A model generated the notes under the pieces. The model saw only the letters and a program-made list of their open reading frames with translations. It had not been told where the DNA came from and searched no databases. From assembly GCA_932521025.1 (NCBI GenBank), contig OW051470.1, positions 9,472,501-9,536,500 of the forward strand: a stretch of 64,000 nt of DNA. Reading direction: 5' to 3'. The stretch comes from Oscheius onirici (Eukaryota > Nematoda > Chromadorea > Rhabditida > Rhabditidae). Numbering within the stretch: the first letter of the stretch is position 1; every line of letters begins with the position of its first letter. Shown here in pieces: positions 45,812 through 59,527 of the stretch. The translations under genes and the position numbers were made by a program.

Positions 45812-46018
45812 ATGTCCGATGTCGCTGTTGCTGAAATTAAGGATGCTGTAGCTGTAGCTGACATTCAAACCGAAGATGCTCAACAACACGACGTCAAGTT
45901 CAAGGACAAGCCGTTCAACTACGATGTTCGTCACCAGAAGGAAGTCGCGCCTCTCAAGCTCAATTACAATGATCGTGTCAAGGACAAGGATCCGCTCCGA
46001 TCCAAGAAGATTCGCTAA
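45812..46018 (+). CDS. Small charged protein of unknown function
   Basis: 68 residues: MSDVAVAEIKDAVAVADIQT, then DVKFKDKPFNYDVRHQKEVA, then lysine/arginine-rich to DPLRSKKIR. After the TAA, another frame continues in the same style (QDNSQPYNKNQVNHMGLHNV, TKKPRGSV, stop at about 46108). The gene may therefore be longer, with one base shifted or a missed splice. AATAAA at about 46309 supports a transcript end. It lies 232 bases beyond the Trk gene, on the same strand. No family is recognised. Confidence 0.55.
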   Translation: MSDVAVAEIKDAVAVADIQTEDAQQHDVKFKDKPFNYDVRHQKEVAPLKLNYNDRVKDKDPLRSKKIR

Positions 46019-46740
46019 TCCAAGACAACAGCCAGCCGTACAACAAGAATCAAGTCAACCACATGGGACTACACAACGTCACCAAGAAGCCGCGTGGAAG
46101 CGTCTAAAGGGAGGAAGGCATGTCAGGCCAGTCAACATCTTTCTAGCATTTTGCCTCCACTCTGTTATTTTCCGGTTACGGTAATCTCTTACCGTAACCG
46201 TCACGTACGCTATTTCTACTCCCACGCCCCGGTTTCGAAAATTACTTCTTCTGGTTGTTCCCGAGTCTTGTTTTCGGCGTATTTCGCCCGTTCTTAATTT
46301 TTGCGTCTAAATAAACATAGTTCTAAAGCCAAGTGTCTTTCTATTCGTTTTATACGAATTATTCCCGCCGGATAGCATCCGTGAACCTCACATTCGAGCT
46401 TTACGCTTGGCACTATCCACTTTCGTCGGTAGCCACTCCGACCGATCACGACTACGCAATTGCGCCCAAATTTTTGCAAAATGAAGTTTTTCAAAATGAC
46501 CTTTGGCGGTTCGTCTTTTACAATTTGAATGTTTTCAAAATGTCGTTTTCAATTTGACCTTTTTCAACGCAATTTTTTTTTCAAAGAGACTTTTTTCAAA
46601 ACGAGTCTGCCCTCATTTCGCGCCCAGTGTTAGCGGGATCCTTTTTGTAATTCAAACGTACTTTTTTATAGATTTTCTGTCTAATTTACACAACCCCTTT
46701 CTCAATAAAATCGCCATTTTTATAACCAAATTGTTTCAGA

Positions 46741-47841
46741 TGGACGATGAAAATGTTCCAGGGACAGCTCAAAGCGTACCAATGCCGGATTCTCGTGAAC
46801 TCACGGAAGAAGACTTGGAAAAACTAAAGAAACAGGTAGAAAAATGAATTTTATCGATTTTACAGCATTTCTTCAGGATCTGGTGACTCCATTCAAGCAA
46901 AACAAGCTCGAAATTCAGGCTCAAGCCAATTGGGACAGATTTTACAATCGGAACAAGGACAGTTTCTTCAAGGATCGCAACTGGAGCCCCAAGGAAATTC
47001 AGGAACTTTGCGATGGGATTGATCTCACAGACGAACTGACCTATTTGGAGGCTGGCTGTGGCGTAGGAAACGTAATTTTTCGTCTGAAAATCACCTAAAA
47101 TGTTTATTTTTCAGATGTTATTCCCCTTAGCCTCAGCCTACCCAAATCTCCAGCTCCAAGGCTTTGATTTCTCCAAAAATGCCGTCCAGCTGCTGAAAAA
47201 ACGGGCAGAAGACCTGCAGGTACGAGTCTTTAGCTTTTGTTTCTGGTAAAATAGGTCAGATTGCAGTCGAATCGGACGTAATTGATCTCACAAAAGAGCT
47301 GGAAAAGAGTCCTTTCGATCGGGAAGCAGACTTGGCGACGCTCATCTTCGTTCTTTCGGCAATTCATCCGGATAAACAGCAACAAGCCGTGGAAAATATG
47401 GTCAAATTTGTCAAGGTTGGCGGATTATTCTTTCTTTAGTAAAAAATGAAAACTTGGTCTACCGGACATTTCGGCTAGTTTTTTTTTGCAGCTCCCCGTT
47501 ATGGCAACCAAATTTTCCATGCTTTCAGATCGGCGGCTCAGTAATTGTTCGCGACTACGGCATCAACGACTACGCAATGATCAGCTTTGGACGCGGCTCC
47601 AAGCTGGCCGACCGATTCTACGTCCGGCAGGACGGAACTCGGGCTTTCTACTTCAAAAAGGGTTCGATTTTTGTCCTATTTTCTCTTTAAATACACCTTT
47701 TTAGAAGAACTAACGACTCTTTTCGAAAAGGCCGGCTTCGAGACGGTCCGCTGCGAATATCTCCATCGGCAGACGTATCATCAAAGAGCAGTCAATGTGC
47801 CGAGAATTTTTGTCCAGGCCAGATTCAAACGGGTCAAATAA
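46741..47841 (+). CDS. METTL6: METTL6-type tRNA 3-methylcytidine methyltransferase
   Basis: Six exons (46741-46833, 46877-47070, 47115-47219, about 47261-47415, 47529-47660, 47704-47841). A short acidic N-terminus is followed by NWDRFYNRNKDSFFKDRNW, then the SAM-binding motif LEAGCGVGN. LIFVLSAIHPDKQQQAVENM, VIVRDYGINDYAM and FYVRQDGTRAFYF are all signature blocks of METTL2/6/8. The short N-terminus and length point to METTL6, which modifies C32 of serine tRNAs. It uses SAM and acts in the cytosol. Its stop codon lies inside an AATAAA that is part of a palindrome shared with convergent GALT. Confidence 0.93.
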
Positions 47842-47851
47842 AGCTTTATTT
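47836..47851. terminator. Palindromic bidirectional polyadenylation signal
   Basis: AAATAAAGCTTTATTT is a perfect 16-base palindrome giving AATAAA on both strands. On the plus strand it overlaps the METTL6 stop codon (47839-47841). On the minus strand it is 46 bases past the GALT stop. Confidence 0.8.
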
Positions 47852-47895
47852 CTGGTAAATCAAATTTTCTCCTCATTTTCAAGAAAAATCGTTTT

Positions 47896-50063
<2,168 letters not shown>

Positions 50064-51585
50064 CTGAACTGTGAGTTTTGAAGGAGAGAAGGACAGTCTC
50101 AGAGAGAGAAAATAATATAGTTTCCAGTCTGGCCTGACTCTTGACTCTCTGTCTAGACCACTGACTGTTACTGAACTACCCAATCCAGTGACAGTTCTAC
50201 CGTATCTCCAGGCTCCTGTTTTCTGTCTAGACCAGTGACTGTTACCTACTGACTCTACATGCTCTTGACTACTGTCACTTTCCGGTACTTTTTATGATAC
50301 ATGCAACTATTTTTTTATTGTTGAATTATTGCCATAATATTGACAAAGGATTACCTTTTTGAAACAAATAATAGCTGTATATTTATTGGGAAGAATTTGA
50401 TTATTTCATTTATTTCTATGAATTGGACATAGGCGAAGTGTTGAAAGGGGAGAAAGGGAAATGAGGCTGTATGGAAAGTACAGGTATAGGGCCATTGCCT
50501 TTTTAAGTTCATTGTAAAGAAAAAATCTACTGTGTTTGAAGCAAAAACGAGTTCCCGTAGAAGTATAGAACCATGACCAGCTAGGCAAGTTTTGTTGGCA
50601 GGTCGTAGATTACGCTGTTAAAGAAAGGTGAAGAAAGGTTATATTTAAGAGTAATAGAGATTTATAATGTGTAATACTGTAAGCAAACAATATTACTTTC
50701 TGGAATAATGGCAATAATTATAAAATAGTTGCATGTGTCATAAAAGTACCCTCTTTCCTCTGAACTACTGTCTTTCTTGACTCTCATATTGTATGATCCA
50801 GTGACTCTTTTCTACCGTATCTCCAGACAATTATCTCTTCTGGCGTAACTCTTACCTAATGACTCTTCAGACTACTGTCTCTTTGCTCTGAGCTACTATA
50901 TCTCTCACTTCGTCTACTGCCTAGTCCCCTCTGAAAAAAGTCCCTCCTTCTTGGATTATTGTCTAGTTCAGTGACTCTATAAACTCCAGTGACTACTGTA
51001 TTTTGCCCGTTTTGAACTCTATCAGGTCTATCTGCCTCTGAACTGTTCCTTTCTTCTCTGTTCCCTGCTCACGACCACTCCTGACTCCACATTGGTGCCT
51101 CTTTCAAACTACTGTGGTCTTTTTCGAACTACACTATATCTGTTCGTGACTACTCTCTTTTGTTCACGATGTCTCTTTCCAGCCTGTTTTTACTGACTCT
51201 TGACTACTGTTCCTCTCCCGAGACTCTTAGCTACTGTAGTTCTCCCGTCATCCTCCTGACTACTCGCTTGTGTCCGACTGTCACTGGACTCTCTATCATC
51301 AGTCGTATTCCGAGTACTGTTTCCTGTCTTTTTGACTTCTGAAATGCAAAACTAAAAACAACTAGTGGCATCCCACACTCGTCTTCTATCTCTCCTATAC
51401 ATCGAAATTCATTAAAAACGGGACGGAACTGACAAGAATCTGATATAAATTAACGGCTAAAATAATATGGGGCAAAGAAAAACACAACACCAGCATTTTG
51501 AGACGAGATGTGTGGAAATTGACCAATCGGGCACAAAATTAACAACAACAAAACACGTGAAAGGGCTAGTTCTGGAACGTTCTCT
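50064..51585. other. Intergenic region, no gene
   Basis: Contains one inverted-repeat element (50284-50750). The rest is largely low-complexity sequence of the ACTACTGT/TTACCGTA/CTCTGACTC type. Short frames here follow from that composition. Confidence 0.6.
50284..50750. mobile_element. AT-rich MITE with 8-bp flanking duplication
   Basis: 467 bases. Ends GGTACTTTTTATGATACATG (then CAACTAT) and the complement ATAGTTGCATG, TGTCATAAAAGTACC. Flanks CACTTTCC and CTCTTTCC match at 7 of 8 positions. Inner arms around ATTATTGCCATAAT and ATAATGGCAATAAT also pair. Confidence 0.75.
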
Positions 51586-54500
51586 CTACATTTTCATCTT
51601 GAGCTGCTTCATTTTAGGCTGTTTGGCTTTAGCCTCCCTTTTCAGCTCCATTCGCTAAACTTTGGTCGTTTTTGTGAGAAAATAAAAGTACCTCGAGACG
51701 TCGCTGCTTCTCCGGATCTTCTTCGTCCATCAGACGCTGCTTTCTTTCGCGAGTCTTCTCCTCACGTCGGGCCTGGAAAATACGAGTTAAAAAACAATAG
51801 GAAAACTATAAAATATTCCTCGCTTCTTTGACAATTTCGGAGGCTTTGTTTGGGATGTTTCAACGCGTGCCAAGCCTTCGCATTACATACTTTAGATACC
51901 AGGGTTAGGTGGTTTCGGGGGAACACGGACCGAACAGTCGCTTAGATTTTTGGGTCGAACCAAACTGAGCACTTTTTGTTCGTTTTCGAACCGGACACAG
52001 ACATCCGCGTCTCCTAAAGTTCGTCCGACGGAAGGACTGTTCGACGAACAGCGGACATGAACGCAGCACAAACAATTCGAAAATTTTCGCTCAACATCAA
52101 TATTTACATAGAGCACATTGAACATTCAGTCAAAGGAACTTTTTTTTTAAAACTGTTGGTGAATGGACGGAAAGAAGGTTAGAAACGTCTGGGCCATGAA
52201 AAACTTAAGACTTTGGCACTGAGAAAGGCAATTTGTTGTCAATTTATAGTGCAAAAAGTGCCCGTGTTCGTCCGGTTTTTGAACTCTGTTCGAGCCTCGA
52301 ACAGCGAACTTTTCAGTCATGCGAACCGGACACGGACGTTCACGTCTTCTAATGCTCGAAGTCGAAAACAGAATGTTCGTGTTTAGCCATAACGAACAAC
52401 GAACTCGGGCAGACTCAATACGAAAAATTGACCGGTTTACTACATCAAACAAGGCAAATTATATCTACAGCTAGTTGTTTCCGAGAGGACACCGAAAAAG
52501 AACCCCCTTACCTGAGCAGCCTCCTGACGTATCTGATGAGTGGTCTTCATAAATTGGTCGAGGACTTCGCGACGTCTTTTATCGGCCTTCAGCTTGGCCT
52601 CCTTGCTCAGGCGCATTTTACGGACCTAAACTTGCATTTTTAGCTAAAAATAGCTCTAAAAACCTTTTCAACAATGTAGAAGACGAGGTTTAGAATCTCG
52701 GAGAGCGATTCCTCATCCTGGCATTCGTCCAAATTGAATGTAAACTGTACGAGATTGATCGTTGTCGGCATTTTTGTGTACGTTTCACCCCTAAATTCGA
52801 TGTTTTAGCTTGCTAACGGTGAAAAACGTACTCTGGAGGCTTCGGGCCGGAGAACTGATCAGAAATGTGAACGCATTCAATAGCCTTTTCGTACTTTTTC
52901 ATCAAGTTTCCGACGGCCGTGTCGAAGATGGCATAGGCGGATTCGGCCTGCTCCGCGTAGAGGGAAAAGCTGGAAAATTGATGACTAGACTTTTCTAGGA
53001 GCTACGTCTATGTTCGGCAATTTACTCTTGTGCTGTGCAGGCGAAACGACATACCTATTTGCTCAGAATTTATCTTATTGTAGCCTTTTTTGCGTACTAT
53101 TTTCACTGTAACGCCAATAATTTCGCCGGTAAAGCTTTTGAGGCCGATTCTCAGGTTTTACAAGTCTGTTGTTCGCATTTTCTGGCAAAAAAAGAGGAAA
53201 TCACAGCCTGTGTTCTAACTTAGAAGCGGAAGTGTTCCCAAAGAAATAGCTAGACTTGGCCGTCGGACCGGAATCGGACCAAAAATGAAGATGGTCATAT
53301 TATAGCGCATTCTAGAACTAAATCAAAGAATAACAGTATTGCTATATTTTACTGAACTTTTTTTTTTTTACAAAAAATGACGAAAAAATGCAGATTTTGG
53401 TCAAAAAACATCCCTTTTTTTTTAAATTCCCCGCGGGCCGGGCTTTTCAGGCCCGGGCCCGGCCCAGGCCCGTCAGCCATGTCTAGAAATAGCCGTCAAA
53501 ACCATTTTTCCATATATTCCTTGAAAAGTCAAAATGTCTCTTAGGGCGGCGACAAAGCACTCGATTTATGTCCGAACGAAAGTTTTGACACCCGTCTCAT
53601 CGTTTTAGTCTGTCTGCGAAAATATTATAGTTTTGGTCAATGCGTGGCTTTATCGTAGAAAATTTATCAACTTGAAAAAGAGGGTAAAAAACTCACTTAG
53701 CGGGAAGATTGAAAACGGTCGGATTCTTCCTCTCCGTCGTGTAGGAAGCCAGATCGAGCATTTCCTTGACCTGTTTTGTTGTAGCCTTTTTCTGACCGAC
53801 AGCCAGGACAAATGGGTCGACTTCTCCAGCTTCCACTTCAAACTTCATGGTGAATCTGTCGTTGACGGGCGTGAAGATGGCCATAATGCGGCTCAAGAGA
53901 TCCTGTCGTTTTTGGGTTCGGAGCTGCATCAGGAGGCCGGCAATGCCGACTCGGCCAGAGCACCAGACGGCGTAAGAATAGTCCGTTTCCTTGACGAGAA
54001 CTCCACCGGCAAGACTGTCACCGACTCCGTCGTCTCCGACCTCAAAATGTATTTTGAACTCAAAATGACTAAAAACATACGAGTGAAAACTGCTGATGGA
54101 GAGTCTGTCGGCACTTGTCAAACCATTCAGAGGCCACCGTCTGATTCTGGCTGCGTCCCAGGACGTAGTTGACGAGATAGAGCGCGATGACGAAGAGAAT
54201 AATGCCCTCGACTTGGTAAGAGGACCAAGAAGAGCGGAAATGGGCAGGGACCTGGAAAATAGCTTTATTTGTGAACAAATAGGAATTTTGTCGCTGTTCA
54301 AAAGTAGAAAGAGTCATATTTTATAAATTAGCAAAAAATCGCATAAAACCTACATCAGCAAACTTGAGCGGCTCGATTTTCGGCTCAGCCGGCACGTCTT
54401 CAACTTTTCCATCTTGACCGTCGGCGTCCTCGAAGTCTTCAACTCCAAAATCGTCATCTTTCTGGAAATTTCCATGAAAATTTCTCAAAAAAATGATCTT

Positions 54501-54703
54501 ACCACAGTTCTGGCTTGTTTCTTCTCCGTCGTCTGCGTCTGCGAGACGGTCTCCTGGACATTTTCCGAGTCCTAGAAGCTTTTTAGCTCAAAAAATGTGA
54601 TAAACATTACCTCAAATTCGGCGAATTCATTGTCCTCGACGGCCTGACTGCCCGCTACGAGCAGGACAAGAAACAGGCATCCACATATGGATAAAAACTT
54701 CAT
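51586..54703 (-). CDS. CCDC47: CCDC47 (calumin), ER membrane-protein biogenesis factor
   Basis: CCDC47 forms the PAT complex with Asterix, acting with the ribosome-bound translocon on multi-pass proteins. Signal peptide MKFLSICGCLFLVLLVAGSQA starts at 54703. An acidic luminal part follows (NEFAEFE, KDDDFGVEDFEDADG), then a membrane helix GIILFVIALYLVNYVLG. The cytosolic domain has YAVWCSGRVGIAGLLMQLRT, KRQDLLSRIMAIFTPVNDRF and FVLAVGQKKATTKQVKEMLD. HISDQFSGPK and FTFNLDECQDEESLSEILNL follow. The C-terminal charged coiled coil is KLKADKRRQEVLDQFMKTTH, EEDPEKQRRLE, ending KQLKMKM. All match the family in order. The last introns hold a hAT-like MITE (53251-53485) and a repeat-rich stretch at 51890-52430. 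Confidence 0.94.
51890..52435. repeat. Repeat-rich CCDC47 intron
   Basis: Contains two direct copies of a CGAACCGGACAC(A/G)GAC block followed by CGTCT(C/T)CTAA (about 51990 and 52320) and several GTTCG/CGAAC words of both polarities. It is probably an old transposon; its ends were not resolved. Confidence 0.45.
53251..53485. mobile_element. hAT-like MITE with exact 8-bp duplication (CCDC47 intron)
   Basis: 235 bases bounded by TAGACTTGGC and GCCATGTCTA, flanked by exact GAAATAGC copies (53243-53250 and 53486-53493). The right part is GC-rich (GGGCCGGGC words). The left part shares GGTCATATTATAGCGCATTC with the rearranged copy near 18.3 kb. Confidence 0.88.
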
Positions 54704-54916
54704 TTTTGGATGGCAAATTACCTGAAAACTGCTATTTTTCAGCGTAAAATAGGCTAAAAATATGTAAATAAGCCGGAGGATTATATAGCAGTCCGAAAAT
54801 ATATTTCATGCGGCGGCAAGGAACTGCCATTCGTGCTGGGACCTTTCTCGGTCCAGGGGCGGTTCAATAGCTGTTCTGTTCACATTTCTAAATGCTGGGC
54901 GTTTATCCAGCTGAAA

Positions 54917-57900
54917 ATGGACGTCCGGAAGGTCAGTTTGACTTGTTTACACCGAAAAAGGGTGTTTTTTAGTCCAGGGACCGTCTCCGAGCCAGCTAAA
55001 CTTGCGGAAAGAATATCTTTGGATCCAGACACAGCGCAGCTCGAAAGTTTTCAAGAATGTGAGTTTTTGGAGCATAAACTATGCGAAAATTTATGGAAAA
55101 GGAGCAAAAGACGTGTAAACACGCAATTTAGCCTTGGAAAGGTTTTGGAGAAGAAAATTGAGTATGTACACCTCGTTTTTCACTACAAAATCAGATCTAT
55201 ATGGGTGATTCTTACATTTTTTCCTCTGACAAGCATCGGAAACGGCTGACAGGCAGAAATCGACGAAAAACTGGAAGAAAACGTGGTGAAAACATAGTCA
55301 AACTTTTTTGTTTTCCTCAAAAAATTGGGCATTTTTTTTTCTTTCTATGTAACCTTACCTTTTTAATCAACGGTTTGTATTCAAAATTTACAGAAAAATG
55401 AGCAAGAAAAAAAACTGAGCTCGAAATCGGATCTTTCGGGAGCAAAAATAATTTCAAGACAATTAAATACGCGCGCAATTTCCATATGATCGTTTCAAGA
55501 CCCAATGTACCAGATTACGGTAATTGCCGTGTTTTGGCACGAAATGGGCATTATTCGTGTCTTCGACTTTTGAGCTCTTTTCCTTCAGATTCAAGCCTGT
55601 TTACGCGAATGTTGCATCAAGTTGCACCTTGGCTACAAGTCCGATGATCGTCTAGCTGTACCCATCACTCAGCCAAAGACCGAGCAACATTCCCTGTCTG
55701 GAAAACATGGAGGCGACAATTTGAAGGTAAGAGTGACAGCCACAATATAAATCTTTCATCTAGGTCGCTGTCACTCTTCTCGGCGACAATGTCCTACAGG
55801 CCGAAGTAGCCATCAAGCATCTGAAGACTCCAGGAGGAACATTCCGCGCCGTGGCACAGCCGGACGTCCAGTGGAAACTCCAACAGCTACAGGACTTGGC
55901 CAATCACATTCTCAGAGCGGCAGACATTGTCTGTGATGTACAGGACAAGATGAGGGAGATGGCAGTCAATAAGGTAAGATTTAGTCCTGATGCTGCTTAT
56001 TGTTGTACAGTAGGCAGTATTGGTACAGAACTGAGAACACAGAGAGTGAAAGTTGAGAGAGTTTTTCAACAGTATCGAGCAGAGACCATCCTACAGTAGT
56101 CCGCCTTGTCTAGGCGAAAGATCTGTGGTAGCCAAGAGTTAGGAAAGGCTGGGAACAGTCTGAACTAGAGAAAGGTGGGCAAGAGTCTGGAACAGAGATC
56201 AGAAGATACTGTAGAGTCAGATCATCCTACAGTAGTACAATAGTAATGAAGAGTCAGAACATGCTTTGGTAGTCAAGAGTCAGAAACATTCGGTAGTGAC
56301 AAGAGTCAGGGCACTCTTTGGAGAGAGTCAAGATTCCAATGAACAGAGTCAGTAATTCCAGAGGTAGTCAAGAGTTAGGAATCCTTTAGTAGTTCATCTG
56401 ACGGAAAAACTATGGTAGTCAAGAGGGTCGGAACAGCTCCAGTGAAGTCAATACTTCAAGAGGTAGTCAAGAGTTTGTGACTGACTTTGTCTCTCTGTCC
56501 TCAATGAGAAAGACTCTGTCTCTTCAAAATTTATTATCTAGAATGACAGAAGAAGTCTCTCAGAACTAGTCGTAGATCTTGTTGGTGTTGTTGTGGTTGT
56601 ACGGACGGTAGGTTCCTCTGATGATGGCCAGCTGAACGAGCTGCTTCTTCTTGTACTCGTCGTCTCCCGGCTTCAGCAGCTTGGCGATAATCTTGACCGC
56701 CGTCAGCAGCTTCTGTTCGCAGCTGCGTCTGCTTACAGCTGTGGCTGTGATCAGCACATGCAGCGGCTCGTCCAGATGCTCCCAGCCGGGCTGGCCGCGA
56801 AGTCGCTGCTGCTTCAGTGGACACTTGACGGAGCCGTCGCCACGAATCACAATGGAACAGTCCGTCTCGGCTTCCAGCTGCTTGACGCTCAGTCCCTAAA
56901 GAGAAAACTTGACTCTCCGTTTCAACTGTTTAGATGTGTCCCTGTCCCTGTCCCTGTCCCTGCTCCAGTAGTCCCTACCTGTGGTCCAAGAATCCTACCG
57001 ACGAGGTTGCACTTCTTCTCCGGCAGTCCAGTCGGGAAGAGAATCTTCTCCTGCAGGCGGACGAGTTCTCCATCTCCATTTTGGTCGTCCTCATTGGGTC
57101 CAGCCGCCTCGCCACGCTGGTAAATCTGATTCCAGACGCGCGTTATTTCGCCGGTCAGTAGGGTAGCAGCATGGCTGTAGCTGTCCGGCAGCGTGGCACG
57201 CAGACGATTCAGCTGACGCATCTCCTGCAGCAGCTCCGTGAAGTATCTGTTGTGGTCCGGCAGCTGCAGTCCATCTCCATTTTGGTCCATCTCGTCGGGT
57301 AGGCTGGTAGCCAGTCGTTAGCAGGAGCAAAAGTTAAAGTGTCTCTCTCTGGAGAATTCAGGAGTTTTTATGCTTTTCTAAACTATTAGATTAGGTGGAA
57401 GTTTGCAGCAATTTAGGAAGTTTTTCACAGTTGTAGCAATTACTGTAGTTTTTGAAAAAGTTCTGGGATTACGGTAACAATTTGAAAGTTCACAGTAGTT
57501 TTTTTCTTCTGGAGGATTACGGTAACTTTTGGAAACTACTGGAAGATTACGGTACCTATTGAAAAGTTCTGGATAGAGACTCTGGGTTTGAAACTACCAA
57601 TGACTCTTGTGACTCTTGATTACTAGATCCAGTTCTCTCAACTGACTGTTAGTCTCTCTGACTCTCTGTTCCACTCTCTTACTCTCTCAGTCTCTCCAGA
57701 GCCTGAAGAATACTGTAGCTACCAAATGATTCAGTCACTTCACTACCATTTTCAACTGTTTCGGTGTCTCTTTCTCTGTCTCTGTCCTCTGACTCTCTTC
57801 TAAACTGTTTCCAGTCTCTCAGACTCTTCAGTAGTCAGACGAGGGACTACTACAGTAATCTGACAGTCACATCTCTGGGGTTCAGTCTTTTTTGACTCTC

Positions 57901-58493
57901 GACTACAGTATTCCAACCAGTAAGGACAATTACTACCGAATCATCATGTACTCTTGGTTACCGTACCCCATTGAGAACAGCACAGTATATTTAAACAGTT
58001 CGGTATTCTGACAACCGAGCCCTACTGTACTCTGGTCTAGTCTGTCCCCCAGACTCTCTCCGACTACAGTAATCTTTCAGAAAAAGGAAGACATCGGTCT
58101 ACTGATCCAACAGGCTGGCAAAGCCGTCAAGGAGGAGATTTCTTCCGCCAGATCTTCTATCCTCCTGCCCAGAAAACGGTCTAGAAACTTCCAAAAGTCT
58201 CATTATTTTTTTCCAGATCACTTTTAGAGCTCTGTCACTTCCCACCAACTAAAAAGTTTGTCCCGCCGCTTCCACAGGACCAACTGATCTCATTCTACAT
58301 CAGTAGCTGTCGCCTGGTCTGTGCGTCTTACCAAATGGTCCCGAAGCAGAATGCTCCACAAGGACTGGCCATTTCGATGGCAGAAAGCCCGATGGGATAT
58401 CTGGAGGACGTTTTGAAGCTTTTGAACCAGTCAATGGTTCATATTCAAAAGCTTCTAGGTGACCTTAGCATGTCCAGCAGTCGTCATTCTTAG
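54917..58493 (+). CDS. ROGDI: ROGDI homologue
   Basis: ROGDI is the metazoan counterpart of the RAVE subunit Rav2, linked to V-ATPase assembly and, in animals, neuronal function. The first exon reads on from MDVRK to SLDPDTAQLESFQECEFLEH, KLCENLW; its exact donor (about 55110-55130) is uncertain. Later exons give IQACLRECCIKLHLGY, VAVTLLGDNVLQAEVAIKHL and DVQWKLQQLQDLANHILRAA (ends about 55974). After a 2.1-kb intron come KKEDIGLLIQQAGKAVKEEI (58080 on) and SLLELCHFPPTKKFVPPLPQ, SFYISSCRLVCASYQM, with a stop at 58493. The blocks QWKLQQ and the C-terminal LP..L..FYIS.C.LV are diagnostic. An antisense STAR gene is nested in the long intron. Confidence 0.88.
56566..57290 (-). CDS. STAR-family KH RNA-binding protein, nested in ROGDI intron
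   Basis: 213 residues in two exons (57290-56979, 56895-56566). QUA1 dimerisation region at about residues 12-58 (NRYFTELLQEMRQLNRLRAT). A maxi-KH domain at about 85-195 has CNLVGRILGPQGLSVKQLEA, ETDCSIVIRGDGSVK, PGWEHLDEPLHVLITA and VQLAIIRGTY. These match quaking/GLD-1/ASD-2 proteins, which bind bipartite ACUAAY-type sites to control splicing or translation. The protein stops about ten residues after the KH region, so the usual QUA2 and C-terminal tail are missing or very short. AATAAA (minus) is at 56535-56530. The single intron contains GTCCCT repeats. It is antisense to and wholly inside a ROGDI intron. Confidence 0.9.
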
Positions 58494-59527
58494 TTTTTAC
58501 ATCCATTTTTGAACCAAAGTCACTTATTTTTCACATTCCAGGGAGATTTATTTATTTTTTTGAGGATTGAGAGCGAAAAAAATGGTCCGAAAATTTTGAA
58601 AGCGCGCCAAATAGACATGTGGTCCCGTCACGATTGTTCCGTAATCTTGGTCTCGTCACGATTTTGTTTGAAGGTGTGGCGGGAAGGGGATGACAAAAGG
58701 GTTGTACTGCAGTAGGCGCCTCAGTTCGTTCAAAAAATTGGCGCCATTTTCCAAATTCCCATTCATCTTTTTTTTTTCACCTGTTCTGTTTCATTTTCCA
58801 CGTTTTTAACCGTGTTTAATCGATTCAGCGTGTAAAACAACCACCTTGGTGTTCACATTGGTCGAGAAAAAGTCAGAAATAGAACGGACGGCCGAGAACG
58901 GCTTATGAAGGAAAGCGTCTATTTTATGTTATTTTCGACCAAATTTTACGTCCAGGAGGTTTTTATGCACGCAGAACTCGATAAACTTGCTTAGAAAGGT
59001 GAAAAATAGAAGAAAAATGGAGAAAAACGAAACTTCAAGGATGTTTGAACGAACTGAGGCGGCTATTGCACGAACTGAGGCGCCTACTGCAGTACAACCG
59101 AAAAAAGCTCTCATTCTGCGCTGTTTCTATTCCTGTTTTTGCTATCTCTTTCCTTCAAAATCCGTTGTAAGTATGATCGAAACTGGATGAATAATGAAAA
59201 AGAGCATCACGAAAGGCTATGAAAGCACTAGTTAGGTGCAAAAATTCCTTAAAAAGCCATCAGCACACGTTTTTTTCCTCTTCTTCCCATCCCCCCCCCC
59301 CCCCCCAAATTCATTGTAGTACTGTAAAAAACCTCAATCTGCCTGTATATCCCCCTGTATAGCTGTAAAAATGTACGTAAAAAAATTCTAAAACCAAATA
59401 AAAGTCATACTCTGTTGTTTATTGATTCTTGTTTGCGGTTACTGTCCGCCGATTTACTTGTTGTTGTCACGTTTTGCTAGCCCTTCTCTGGGCTCTCTCC
59501 CATCGCCTCACTCTTTTTCTTGCAGGC
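58494..59527. other. Intergenic region with an inverted repeat and a poly-C tract
   Basis: GGTTGTACTGCAGTAGGCGC (then CTCAGTTCGT) at about 58698-58728 is complemented at 59066-59099. A shorter GAACTGAGGCGGC copy stands beside the right arm. A run of 16 C occupies 59291-59306. AATAAA occurs at about 59397. No exon was seen. Confidence 0.6.
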
